Source of the DNA: a filamentous cyanobacterium CCP2
GTDB taxonomy: Bacteria > Cyanobacteriota > Cyanobacteriia > Elainellales > Elainellaceae
DNA length: 41,975 nt
Direction: 5' to 3'
Assembly (NCBI GenBank): GCA_003003615.1
Contig: PVWD01000020.1
Location: 1-41,975, forward strand
Part shown: piece by piece, positions 33,152 through 41,975 of the stretch
Layout: each line of letters opens with the position of its first letter
Numbering within the stretch: the first letter of the stretch is position 1
Notes under the pieces: model-generated
Databases searched by the model: none
What the model was told of the DNA's origin: nothing
What the model saw: the letters and a program-made list of their open reading frames with translations, nothing else
Position numbers and translations under genes: made by a program

Positions 33152-34479
33152 GGGATCTGTCAAATAGATTGTGTCAAGGATAGAAGTCAGGTAGGGAAGC
33201 GATCGGCAAACTCAATAGCAAAGCGATTGAGAGCAGGTTTCCAATCTTTGATTGGCATCGTCCACTTTTTAGCGATGTTGGCGATTGCCAGGTAAACAAC
33301 TTTGAGAGCAGAATCATCGGTTGGAAACGCTCGATGATTCTTGAAAACTTTCCTGAGCGTCATATTGAGGGATTCAATGGCGTTAGTGGTGTAGATGGCT
33401 TTGCGAATCTCAACTGGAAAGGCAAAGAACGGGATGATGCACCCCCAATGATTCATCCACGATTTGCTGATGGTGGGGTACTGTTTGTCCCACGTTTGTG
33501 CAAACTCGACTAGCTGCTGTTCTGCTTGATTTTCGGTGCTAGAGGTGTAGATCAATCGCAGGTCTGCTGCGACTGCTTTGCGGTCTTTGTAAGACACATA
33601 GCCCAGGGAGTTTCTCACCATGTGGACAATGCACAACTGCACCGTCGTTTTAGGAAACACTGCTTCAATGGCATGCCTCAAAGCCTGTCAGCCCATCGAC
33701 ACAGGCGATGAAGATGTCCTTGAGTCCGCGATTCTGTAACTCTGTCAGAATCGCTAACCAGAATTTGGCAGATTCATTCTGAGTCATTCACATCCCCAGC
33801 AGTTCTTTGGTGCCTGATAAATTGACACCTAAAGCTAGGTGGATGGCTTTGTTGACAACTCGCCCATCTTGCCGAACTTTGACCACAATCGCATCGAAGT
33901 AGACAATCGGGTAAAGGGCATCGAGCGGTCGTTTTTGCCAGAGTTTGCGTTCCGCTTCAACCGCATCAGTCACGTTGAAAATCAATCCAGCCGATACGTC
34001 CACTCCATAGAGGTCTTGCAGTTGAGCTTGAATGTCACGGGTGCTCATCCCCCGAACATAGAGTGACAGGATCTTGTCATCAAAGCCATCAAAGCGGGTC
34101 TGTCTCTTCTTGACGATGATGGGTTCAAACTCACTGTGACGCTCATGAGGAACCGTGATTTCTTGCTTGTCCAAACTCGCCCTTGCTCGTCTTGTTGCTG
34201 TGCCCGTTACGGCGATTGTGAGTCGTTTTGCCCTCACTAGCAGTTTCAGGGGATTGTTCCTCCAGATGTGTTTTCATCTCTGCATTCAAACACCGCTCTA
34301 CCAGGGCTGTCGTCAATTGTTTAAGGATACCCTCGTTGCCTAAAAAGGTCTTCTGGATTCTCATAGCCTTGGAGCAGTTCATCGAGGAGTTCAGGTCGAA
34401 AAGTCATAGGGTTGTGTCTCAAGTTCTATAGTTCATTAGATCTTGTTTTATTCTCTGACACAATCTAATTTACAATCCC
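33152..34479 (-). mobile_element. IS256-family insertion sequence, degraded
   Basis: The ends carry imperfect inverted repeats of about 24 bases (33152-33176 and 34456-34479), with the exact shared core TAGATTGTGTCA. The 1328-base length fits IS256 elements. I found no convincing target duplication; the flanking octamers do not match. The insertion is just downstream of the HD-gene terminator. Confidence 0.8.
33187..34382 (-). pseudogene. IS256-family transposase, broken by three lesions
   Basis: Three pieces together give a full mutator-type transposase. The N-terminal part has NRRNGHSNKTSKGEFGQA, the middle has FEPIIVKKRQTRFDGFDDKILSLYVRGMSTRDIQ and the aspartate strand YPIVYFDAI, and the C-terminal part has HMVRNSLGYVSYKDRK and YTTNAIESLN. 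A one-base insertion near 34163 shifts GQA-EITVP out of frame. An in-frame TGA at 33788-33790 replaces a residue that is usually Trp. A further extra base near 33677 breaks [11 protein letters not shown]. No single frame can make the enzyme, so the element cannot move by itself. Confidence 0.9.
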
Positions 34480-34732
34480 TTTGAATGGGTTATTGGTCAT
34501 GGCAATCGCCTCTTCTCAACACAGCCAACACTGCTCATACCAGCCCCCTACAAAGAACAACAGCTAATTCGATCGCCCTGGCTTGCAACTGACAAAACTT
34601 AGTATTTGGATAAAGTACAAAAGAAAATAGGGAACAAAGCCTCTATGCATTAGCCCTGCACCCTACACCTATATACTCTATTTATTCAGCAAAGGCTGCC
34701 ATTAAACAGGTAGTAGCAATTAAACAATACCT

Positions 34733-35068
34733 TTAGTAGAGTGGAATACCGTTGTGATCAAACGGCCAATACGCACCAGAGGGAGGAGTAATCCATCTTC
34801 CTGAAGGATCTGCATTCGGATTAATCAGTAAATCGTCTAGATCCATACAGGCAGCTTGACTGCCTTGCCAACAAGCTGATCTTAGCTGCCGATCATGCTC
34901 CATCAAATCCTGAATCCATTGCTCGGTATCCCGTTCCATCTGCTGTACATCTCGCAATAACTGATTAAGTTGAGGATTCGTAGTTTGTGCATAGGAAGCG
35001 GGTGAAACAATAGCCAGACCAAAAGATAAACCAATGAAAACAACTGCTGATGAGATTTTCTTAACCAT
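34733..35068 (-). CDS. Small secreted protein of unknown function
   Basis: The 111-residue protein has a clear signal peptide: MVKKISSAVVFIGLSFGLAI, then VSPASYAQ with likely cleavage after SYA. The mature part is short: an acidic helical stretch (QLNQLLRDVQQMERDTEQWIQD), two cysteines (ACWQGSQAAC) and a Pro/Gly/Trp-rich end. It should be periplasmic or extracellular. I do not recognise the family. The frame is open from 35101, but the internal ATG at 35068 has AGAGGAT upstream and begins the signal peptide properly. It lies between two insertion sequences. Confidence 0.7.
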   Translation of the reverse strand: MVKKISSAVVFIGLSFGLAIVSPASYAQTTNPQLNQLLRDVQQMERDTEQWIQDLMEHDRQLRSACWQGSQAACMDLDDLLINPNADPSGRWITPPSGAYWPFDHNGIPLY

Positions 35069-35385
35069 GAATCTATCCTCTGATAACTTCATAAAGTACA
35101 TAATGAATTCCGTAATTCTGAATGAAATTTTTGTTTGAAAAACACCTCTTCAGAATCACCTTAGCTATAAGTTAGAACAAAGTTTTTGAAAATTCATTCA
35201 TGCTTCGCGAAGGATTTTTTGCAGTTTTAGGAAAATACTCCAAACCCTCTGACTGTCACTTAGCTCAATATGGATATTTACAAGACAGCCTCAACAAATG
35301 GATGTCTTGAAAGCAGTCATCTAGTTTCACAACAGCAAGAAGCAGCTCAAAAACTTTGAAGTGAGCCAATCGCCAAGATCTCTAG

Positions 35386-37003
35386 CCTGGATTATTCATG
35401 AATAGTTAGAGATAGACAGAAAAGAGAGCTTGAAACGAAATAGAATCAAGCTCTCAAGCATTTTAAGTGCCTCAATTGTGCCATGACAGTATGTGATTCG
35501 GATCTGCCCTACGATTTTTATGAACAACGCTCACTTGTAGTGCGCTTCTCAGCGTTGGAATTAAGTTCAGATGCAGGGATTTTACTGGCTCGCCAAGCCG
35601 AGGCACAAGTGCAGGTTTGCCAGGGGATTGCCCAGTGCATCACAGAGTGGCGAGAACCTGGCAAAATCGTTCATAGCCTCAACCAATTGGTGAGTCAGCG
35701 AGTGTATCAACTGGTCGGTGGTTACGAAGATGCCAATGATAGCAACCATCTGCGCCACGACCCGATCTACAAAATTGCCTGCGCTCGATTGCCGATTGCC
35801 GAGGCTGAGTTACTAGCAAGCCAACCGACCATCACTCGGCTTGAGAATCAGGTGAGCAAACAGGAAGTAGCAGCGATGCGAAGCCGCATGGTACAAGGGT
35901 TCATCAATCGCTATGAGAGTGCCCCCGATGAGATTGTGCTCGACATTGATGGCTGGGATGACCCAACGCATGGACAACAGCAGTTGAGTTGTTTTCACGG
36001 CTACTTTGGGCAGCATATGTACTTTCCGGTGCTCATCAATGAAGCGAGCAGTGGCTATCCGTTGGTTTTACAACTGCGCGCAGGCAATAGCCATCCGGGC
36101 AAAGGTGTAGCCGGGATATTGCGTTGGTTGTTCTGGCGATTTAGACGAGCGTTGCCCGGGGTACGAGTTATCCTGAGAGCCGATGCAGGCTTTGCCTTGC
36201 CCGAAATCCTACAGGTGTGTGAACGCTCAGGAGTAGGCTATGCGATTGGCTTTGCTCGTAATGGGGTATTAGAGCGGAAAATCGCCGATTTGCTGGAACG
36301 TGCTCGCTTGCAGTGCATCCAAACTGGGCAAAAAGCTCGCTTGTTTGATGATGTCTACTATGCTGCTGCCAGTTGGGAGTATCCTCGTCGCCTGGTGATG
36401 AAAGCCGAATGGTTGCCCAAAGGGGCTAATCCCCGTTTTGTCCTCACCAATCTGGAGTTGTCCCCTCAAGCGTTGTACGACAGTTCCTATGTCCAACGAG
36501 GTGCAGACAGTGAGCATCGCATCAAGGAGTTGAAGTTAGGTATCCAGGCAGATCGTCTCAGTTGTCACAACTTTATTGCCAATCAGTTTCGTCTGCTGTT
36601 GTCCCAAGCGGCTTACATCCTGATGCTGGCAATCCGGCAAGCGGCAAAAGGAACTCAGTTTGCCACCTCACAGGTGGAACGCCTCCGCTCGATGTTAATC
36701 AAAGGGGCAGCCAGAGTGCAGGTCTCAGCACGACGAGTATGGGTGGAATTAGCGGCTTATTGTCCCTTTGCCCAGGAACTGCGGTTGATTACTCAACGGT
36801 TGGTCGCATCCCCTGGGATGCGATTGAGTTGAATTTCAACCCTCGTAGGATTTGTGTGTCTATTCGCGGTTGATTTACCCTGTTTCAGCCATTTTTGCCT
36901 TCATTCGCATAGCTTTGTCAAGGATTTCACCTCAATATTCCTTGACCTGTTCTCAATCGAGCTTAGTTTGTACACCTTTGCCACCCTTCATGAATAATGC
37001 AGG
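35386..37003 (+). mobile_element. IS1380-family insertion sequence, apparently complete
   Basis: Inverted repeats of 17 bases with one mismatch mark the ends: CCTGGATTATTCATGAA at 35386 and the complement of CCTGCATTATTCATGAA at 36987-37003. The length of 1618 bases suits IS1380. The flanking four bases are CTAG on the left and TTAG on the right, a near but imperfect target duplication. The transposase frame is intact. Confidence 0.85.
35483..36832 (+). CDS. IS1380-family transposase
   Basis: The 449-residue protein covers the usual IS1380 transposase length. N-terminal features are SSDAGILLARQ and YKIACARL. The DDE catalytic residues are visible: D154/D156 in LDIDGWDDPTHGQQQ, D234 in LRADAGFALPEI, and the glutamate in RGADSEHRIKELK. 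The C-terminal region contains FRLLLSQAAYIL and RVWVELA, typical of the IS4-like fold. It catalyses cut-and-paste movement of the element. The frame has no lesion, unlike the neighbouring IS256 gene, so this insertion is probably younger. Confidence 0.93.
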   Translation: MTVCDSDLPYDFYEQRSLVVRFSALELSSDAGILLARQAEAQVQVCQGIAQCITEWREPGKIVHSLNQLVSQRVYQLVGGYEDANDSNHLRHDPIYKIACARLPIAEAELLASQPTITRLENQVSKQEVAAMRSRMVQGFINRYESAPDEIVLDIDGWDDPTHGQQQLSCFHGYFGQHMYFPVLINEASSGYPLVLQLRAGNSHPGKGVAGILRWLFWRFRRALPGVRVILRADAGFALPEILQVCERSGVGYAIGFARNGVLERKIADLLERARLQCIQTGQKARLFDDVYYAAASWEYPRRLVMKAEWLPKGANPRFVLTNLELSPQALYDSSYVQRGADSEHRIKELKLGIQADRLSCHNFIANQFRLLLSQAAYILMLAIRQAAKGTQFATSQVERLRSMLIKGAARVQVSARRVWVELAAYCPFAQELRLITQRLVASPGMRLS

Positions 37004-37175
37004 TTAGAGAGAATCAGGGTTTATAAAAGTGATGCCCATTGCTCAGAAAGGGAGGGTTCTGAAGTTGATGGGAGGAGGGATTAAAGCATCGGTGCGATCG
37101 GTTGTCTAGGTGGGTTGAGCGGGCAAGGTTCAGATACGGTTCGGGCTGAAATGCCATGAAACAAGTTGTGAAGAT

Positions 37176-40100
37176 TTAATCGCATTCTCGGCTTAATATC
37201 ATTTGCCCATCCTCTAGCTGATACATTCCCTGCGGTTCCACGATTGGATCTCCGATTTGCCAACTTTGTTCGCTAGTTTCAGGAATCGATCGCACTTCTC
37301 CTGTTGAATAAGTCGATCGTCCGACTTCCCCTGGTCGTTCGGGTAAGCCTCCTCTACCTGTGATGATAAATGCCCCTCCCGCTTCCTGACTCCGTACTAT
37401 ACAACTTGCAGCAATCAAAGATTCAGTATCGATCGCATTTTCCGGTAAATCTGCCAAACTGTTTTGTACCGCACTGGTATCGGGTGTTGAAATTGTTCCA
37501 GAGCTGACCTGTCCAGTGGCGTTAATATCCACGCGATCGTTTCCATCCAAAGGTGAGATTCTGCGTGAAGGATTGTTTTGACTGAAGAAGCTGCCCAATG
37601 CAATATCTCCTCCTCGTCCATCCGCAGAGGTCGTCAGAATATCACTATCATCAAAGGCAATAATTCCTTGGGTGCTAATGGTAATATTTCCCCCATCGCG
37701 TTGACTGACCGTTGTAATGTCGCTGTCTCCTCGCAGAAACACTAGCCCTGAGCCGTCTGCACTGTTAATTTGAATATTTCCTCCGGTTGAACGGAGAGCC
37801 GCCGTTGCAATGTCGCTATCGGTTAATTGAATTGAATCACGAACGTTGATAGTGATATTACCTGCTCCCCCTATGCCTCGACTTTGAGCTGAAATGGTAG
37901 CGCGATCGGACAAAGAAAGACGGGTTGTATGTAGCGTAATTGTGCCGCCCCGCCCCTCAGATGCAGAAGCGGTATTGGCAAAAATTCCACTTGCAGATCC
38001 TTCATTCACAATTACATCACGAATTTCTTCAGAGCTTCCTCTCTGTTGGATTCCGTTTCTCGCTCGTTCACGGCGATCGGCAAAGTTGAGATCACGTCCT
38101 GATAGGGTGACAGTATCCAATACATTCAGACTGATATCTCCAGCCGCGCCCTCTGCTCGTGTAGCAGTAACAATTTGTCCACCGTTGCGGGCTGTAATTC
38201 GTCCGGCATCAATGGTGATGTTTCCTCCGACCCCATCATTGTAAGTGCTGGCAACGATCGCGGCTCCATCTGTAATTCGTAGATTGCCAGCTTGAATGCG
38301 AATATTCCCTGCGTCTCCACGAGTGTCTCGTTCAACTAGAGAGAAGATGCCACTGGAGAACCCATCTGAGCTAGTACCTGAAAGCGTGATTGTATTGGAC
38401 ACGCGAATTGAAAGATCGCCTCCGTTGCCTTGCCCTCCAAGAAACACTTGTCCATCCCTGGAAAGTGGACGAGTAACAAAGGAGCCAATCTGTGAGCCGC
38501 CCTCTACAAATAGCGATCGCGCATTAATGCGGATAGGGCTACCATCTCCGATCGCTCCTTCCCGAACGCTGCCGATAATCAAGCTATTATCAGTTAATTC
38601 AATCGCTAGAGCATTAATGTTGATTCTTCCTGCATCGCCAATACCATTACTATCTGCACGAATTTGTGCATTATTGCGAAGGTTCAGACGATTTGCATTG
38701 ACACGAATCGTGCCTCCAAACCGATCGAATGAATAAGATGGAGAATTCCCTTCAATCCCCGCTACGATTCCGGTTGCAAATAGCGTAGATGAATCTGTTA
38801 CAAAGAGATCAATTGTATTGGCTTGGACAGTAATCCTTCCGGCATCACCATTGCCAGAGGTCGTAATTTGAATGCTGCTACCGTCGCTGATGCTGAGGCG
38901 ATCGGTTTCCACCAGAATTCTGCCTCCTTGCCCGATCGCTGATTCATTGACCTGAGAAAAGATTCCACCAGGAATTCCCTCTGGGCTTTCTCCACTCAGT
39001 TGAATGCTATCCGATGCGCGAATGCGAACGCTGCCGCCATTGCCATTGCCAAAGGTGCTGGCAGAAATTTGGGCACCCTCAGCGACGGTCAGTTCACGGG
39101 TATTGATGCTTAACAAGCCAGCATTTCCATTGCCAAATGTGGCGGTGCGAAGACGGGCATTATTCCCAATTATGTTAATCCGATCGGCTTCAAGGATCAG
39201 GCTGCCACTGTTTCCAATACCATTTGAAAAAACAGAGTTTTCAACGTAGCTATAATCATTAATTTGAATGGTGTCTGATGCATTCAGTTGAATGGTTCCT
39301 GATTGCTGATTTTCTGTTCTTAAATTACTCGCAATTCCAGCTTCGATCGCACTATTGTTTGATAGATCAATATTCTCAGCTTGAATCGTCACATTACCAG
39401 AACCATTTCCAGCTACGATGATGCTTGCACTATTCAGTAACACATCTCCTCGCGGCACACTATCCGGAAGGTTAAGCGCGAGTGAAGCGGTTTGAGGGAA
39501 AAGCTCGACAATTCCTGATCCACCCAAGGATACTAAGCTAACTTGCCCTCCAAGAGCCACAATCCCGCCACCATCCAGAGTAATGTTTCCTCCAGCAAAC
39601 AGCAAACTTCTACCGTCGGGAATCTGCAAGCCAAAGGTTTCTGAAACTCCCGGCGGTTCGATACTGATGGGAGAACGCGATCGATGGGTAATGGAAGCGA
39701 TCGCCAATTGGTTAAACCAGAGGGCAGAAGGGTCGATCGTCAATAGCGGCGAGGGAATTTCTGGATTGGTGGCACTGAAGAATCCCTGTTCACCAAACTG
39801 GATGGCGTTGGCAGTTGTCACCATGAGGGAGCCTTGCACATCTAACCGAGCATTTTCACCAAACATCACGCCATTGGGATTCATCAACACTAAATCTGCT
39901 CCGCCCCGCACCCCCAATGTGCCCAGAAGGTTAGACGGTGAGCCACCTGTAACACGAGTCAAAATCCGGTTAACATCACTCGGATTGGTAAAGTAAAGCT
40001 GTCTGCCCTCGCTAATGTTGAATTCCCGAAAGCTGTGGAATAAATTACGCCCCCGCTGTGCCCCGCCAGTGATGCTGTCTTCAGTAGCACTGACCGGAAC

Positions 40101-40271
40101 AACCACCGATCGTTCATTGTCTAACGTATCATCAGGAATAATCTGAGCCGCAACGCGGTTTAGAGGAACAAAAAGAAAACTGGGAGTTAACAGGCAAATT
40201 AGCCCAATCAGCCGCCAGCTTGAAACATTTTTGCGAATTTTGTAACTGTTAGTCTCACTTTGTTTATTCAC
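37176..40271 (-). CDS. TPS-type filamentous hemagglutinin family exoprotein
   Basis: The 1031-residue protein has a signal peptide (basic start, then LIGLICLLTPSFLFV, cleavage near VAAQ). A TPS domain (~45-290) follows with FREFNISEGRQLYF, NLLGTLG, the NPNGVMFGENARLDVQGS motif and SLMVTTANAI. The rest is a long beta-helix of repeats such as GNGNAGLLSI and IRAGNLRITDGA. The C-terminus DTESLIAASC and FIITGRGGLPE is typical of cyanobacterial members. Such proteins are exported by a TpsB barrel, which is not in the window. The start is a GTG at 40271 with an in-frame TGA shortly upstream. It follows the RTX gene by 29 bases and may be cotranscribed. The role may be adhesion or a surface layer. 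Confidence 0.88.
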   Translation of the reverse strand: MNKQSETNSYKIRKNVSSWRLIGLICLLTPSFLFVPLNRVAAQIIPDDTLDNERSVVVPVSATEDSITGGAQRGRNLFHSFREFNISEGRQLYFTNPSDVNRILTRVTGGSPSNLLGTLGVRGGADLVLMNPNGVMFGENARLDVQGSLMVTTANAIQFGEQGFFSATNPEIPSPLLTIDPSALWFNQLAIASITHRSRSPISIEPPGVSETFGLQIPDGRSLLFAGGNITLDGGGIVALGGQVSLVSLGGSGIVELFPQTASLALNLPDSVPRGDVLLNSASIIVAGNGSGNVTIQAENIDLSNNSAIEAGIASNLRTENQQSGTIQLNASDTIQINDYSYVENSVFSNGIGNSGSLILEADRINIIGNNARLRTATFGNGNAGLLSINTRELTVAEGAQISASTFGNGNGGSVRIRASDSIQLSGESPEGIPGGIFSQVNESAIGQGGRILVETDRLSISDGSSIQITTSGNGDAGRITVQANTIDLFVTDSSTLFATGIVAGIEGNSPSYSFDRFGGTIRVNANRLNLRNNAQIRADSNGIGDAGRININALAIELTDNSLIIGSVREGAIGDGSPIRINARSLFVEGGSQIGSFVTRPLSRDGQVFLGGQGNGGDLSIRVSNTITLSGTSSDGFSSGIFSLVERDTRGDAGNIRIQAGNLRITDGAAIVASTYNDGVGGNITIDAGRITARNGGQIVTATRAEGAAGDISLNVLDTVTLSGRDLNFADRRERARNGIQQRGSSEEIRDVIVNEGSASGIFANTASASEGRGGTITLHTTRLSLSDRATISAQSRGIGGAGNITINVRDSIQLTDSDIATAALRSTGGNIQINSADGSGLVFLRGDSDITTVSQRDGGNITISTQGIIAFDDSDILTTSADGRGGDIALGSFFSQNNPSRRISPLDGNDRVDINATGQVSSGTISTPDTSAVQNSLADLPENAIDTESLIAASCIVRSQEAGGAFIITGRGGLPERPGEVGRSTYSTGEVRSIPETSEQSWQIGDPIVEPQGMYQLEDGQMILSRECD

Positions 40272-40300
40272 ATTCGACGGCTCATTTCGATTAGATCACC

Positions 40301-41191
40301 TTACGATACAACTGCATCTTGCACGATCGCCAACAAATCATTGTTCCAGTAAATCGCGGTGTCCATTGCAGCAGTACCAATATCAAAAGACTGTCCGAAT
40401 GCATTTGAGAGGAAAAATCGATCGTACACAAGACGATATCCGCTCAACGGATAGAATATATTGTTCGTGACTTCAATTCGATCGCCCTGTGTTAGATTAA
40501 AATCTGTGATCACGGCATAACCAGACCCCAAGTAGTACGGAGTGATGTCGTCTCTTAGAAAAAAGCGATCGGCTCCACCACCTCCAGTCAGGATATCAAT
40601 TCCGTTATAGCCTTCAATAACATCGTTTCCTGCCCCACCTTTCAAAGTATCGTTGCCGAATGTTCCCCTGATGTTTCGTCCTAATGCTGGAGAAACGGTC
40701 TCTGCTGAACCACCTGTCGGAGAAACACTACCACCTGTCGGTACAGTTACGGTTTTGCCACCGTCATTTTTAGGAGGTTGGGTTGGGGTAGGGTTCGAAG
40801 AATGATTATCGAGAATAACAGGTGGAGGTTCAGGGGGACGCGGAATTTTGACGGCAGATAATTGAAGCTGATAGCGCGTCTTATCTTTACGTTTAGCAGG
40901 ATATACTCGGACGTAATAGGTGCCTGCTCCTAAAACGGTGCTGATGGCTTCTGGTTTCTGCTTTGGGCGTTTAGACTGCATCATCATCTTGCCTTGCCCA
41001 TTCATCAACATGACGTTGGCATTGGCTTTGAGGCGATCGAGTCTTAAGCTAAAATTACTGCTGTATCCCAACCGAAACGAATAGAAATCAGATTTTTCTT
41101 TGCCACCTACGACATCTCGAAATACATGGTTCTGCCCCAGAGTGCCGATATTAAGAGCAGACCTAAGTTTGTTGCCAGCACGTTGACGCAC
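40301..41191 (-). CDS. PPC-like and RTX calcium-binding repeat protein
   Basis: The 296-residue protein has a PPC-like domain (~15-115: DFYSFRLGYSSNFSLRLDRL, NVMLMNGQGK, LGAGTYYVRVYP) and a Pro/Thr/Gly-rich linker. Two RTX-type nonapeptides follow (NDTLKGGAGNDVIEGYNGIDILTGG in part), then a C-terminal module with DRFFLRDD, VITDFNLTQGDRIEV and a hydrophobic end, LLAIVQDAVV, that could carry the type I secretion signal. There is no signal peptide. The start is a GTG: a TGA touches it upstream, and AGGAG lies seven bases before it. The upstream neighbour is a close paralog. It is probably secreted and calcium-binding; the function is unknown. Confidence 0.85.
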   Translation of the reverse strand: MRQRAGNKLRSALNIGTLGQNHVFRDVVGGKEKSDFYSFRLGYSSNFSLRLDRLKANANVMLMNGQGKMMMQSKRPKQKPEAISTVLGAGTYYVRVYPAKRKDKTRYQLQLSAVKIPRPPEPPPVILDNHSSNPTPTQPPKNDGGKTVTVPTGGSVSPTGGSAETVSPALGRNIRGTFGNDTLKGGAGNDVIEGYNGIDILTGGGGADRFFLRDDITPYYLGSGYAVITDFNLTQGDRIEVTNNIFYPLSGYRLVYDRFFLSNAFGQSFDIGTAAMDTAIYWNNDLLAIVQDAVVS

Positions 41192-41211
41192 TCAAGTTCT
41201 CCTATTTATTT

Positions 41212-41975
41212 CTATAACGTCACAATTGCATCTTGCACGATTGCCAGTAAGTCATTTTGCCAATAAATTTCCGTGTCAAACTCCGCTGTACCAAAATCAA
41301 CGAGTTGTCCAAATGCATTGAAACCGATAGAGCGTTTGTGTCTAAAATCATAACCGCTTAACGGATAGAATATATTGTCCGTGATTTCAATTCGATCACC
41401 CTGTGCCGAACTAAAATCTGTAATCAATGCATAGCCAGATCCCAAATAGTAAGGAGTTGTTGTATTTCCCAAGACGAAACGATCGGCTCCTGCTCCTCCA
41501 GTTAGTGTATCAAAGCCGTTGTAGCCTTCAATCACATCGTTTCCTGCCTCACCTCTTAAGGTGTCGTTGCCCAATGTTCCTCTAATGAGTCTATTTACAG
41601 AACCCGTAAGTTTTATAGGGCCAGTTTGCGCCACATCGCCTGTTAAAGCAATTTGCCTGCTCTTACCCCCCTCATTTTTAGGAGGTTGAGTTTGTTCAGT
41701 GTTCGATGTGTTGTCGGATGTTGTGTTAACAGGCTTTACAGGTTGAGGTCGCGGAATTTCAATGGCAGATAATCGAAGCTGATAGCGTGTTTTGTCTTTA
41801 CGACGGGCAGGAAACACTTTCACATAGTATGTTCCTGCTCCTAAAGCGTTCATGTTGATAGTTTCCGGTTGTCGCTTTGGGCGTTTGGACTGCATCATCA
41901 TCTTGCCTTGCCCATTCATCAACATGACGTTGGCATTGGCTTTGAGGCGATCGAGCCTTAAACTAAAATTACTGC
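41212..41975 (-). CDS. Tandem paralog of the PPC/RTX protein, cut by window end
   Basis: The frame is open to the window edge. Codons for SNFSLRLDRLKANAN precede the first internal ATG (41925), so the true start lies outside. The visible part repeats its neighbour: PPC end, linker, RTX repeats (GNDTLRGEAGNDVIEG) and the same C-terminal module (FGTAEFDTEIYWQNDLLAIVQDAIV). About 80 bases at the edge are nearly identical to 40981-41064 of the neighbour, while the linker regions have diverged. This gives a recent tandem duplication, possibly of more than two copies. The 20-base gap to the next gene suggests one operon. Confidence 0.85.
   Translation of the reverse strand, partial: SNFSLRLDRLKANANVMLMNGQGKMMMQSKRPKRQPETINMNALGAGTYYVKVFPARRKDKTRYQLRLSAIEIPRPQPVKPVNTTSDNTSNTEQTQPPKNEGGKSRQIALTGDVAQTGPIKLTGSVNRLIRGTLGNDTLRGEAGNDVIEGYNGFDTLTGGAGADRFVLGNTTTPYYLGSGYALITDFSSAQGDRIEITDNIFYPLSGYDFRHKRSIGFNAFGQLVDFGTAEFDTEIYWQNDLLAIVQDAIVTL

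Noticed and set aside
33144-34487. Target-site duplication around the IS256-family element
   Set aside because: The 8 bases on either side (TGTCGATT and TTTGAATG) do not match, so no duplication is claimed.

Overview
The window looks like a cyanobacterial contig. Copies of the HIP1 palindrome GCGATCGC are scattered through it. The gene families are also typical of cyanobacteria: Uma2 and GxxExxY nucleases, a long TPR protein, a TPS-type filamentous hemagglutinin protein, PPC/RTX proteins and short dispersed repeats. The filamentous or Leptolyngbya-like affinity is inference. The first 19 bases equal the Tn5/Nextera mosaic end, so base 1 is a library artefact at a contig break inside a CRISPR array. 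The right edge breaks inside a tandem gene duplication.

Layout. 20-1437: CRISPR array 1 (20 complete repeats plus one partial). 1438-5119: array trailer, Uma2 nuclease, TPR protein and a gene remnant. 5120-11335: a 2071-residue RHS/YD-repeat protein with RTX repeats. 11385-16364: adaptation module (RT-Cas1, Cas2, terminator, leader, array 2 with 28 repeats). 16365-18454: array trailer, repeats, a GxxExxY protein and two small membrane-protein genes. 19010-27619: five overlapping or closely spaced genes whose order and domains match the subtype III-Dv effector known from Synechocystis 6803 (Cas10, Cas7-Cas5-Cas11, Cas7-2x, Csx19, Cas7-insertion). 27697-30595, minus strand: a CARF protein with a possible RelE-like end, a two-helix membrane CARF protein, and a Csx3-AAA ring-nuclease fusion. 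30869-32961: a TIGR03985-type WYL regulator and an HD-domain hydrolase. 33152-37003: a dead IS256-family element, a small secreted protein and an intact IS1380-family element. 37176-41975, minus strand: a TPS exoprotein and two tandem PPC/RTX paralogs, the last cut by the window end.

How it fits together (inference from families). RT-Cas1/Cas2 would add spacers, possibly from RNA, at the leader of array 2. The two arrays have repeats with the same 3' half, so one effector could load both crRNA sets. Cas10 keeps GGDD but has no HD domain, so the complex should cut RNA through its Cas7 domains and make cyclic oligoadenylate. Two CARF proteins would read this signal and Csx3 would remove it. A palindrome of the form TTGGAA-N8-TTCC lies before RT-cas1, before cas10 and between the divergent csx3 and WYL genes. 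It is a candidate operator for the WYL regulator and the observation I would test first. No cas6 is visible, so the pre-crRNA nuclease is encoded elsewhere or is a host RNase.
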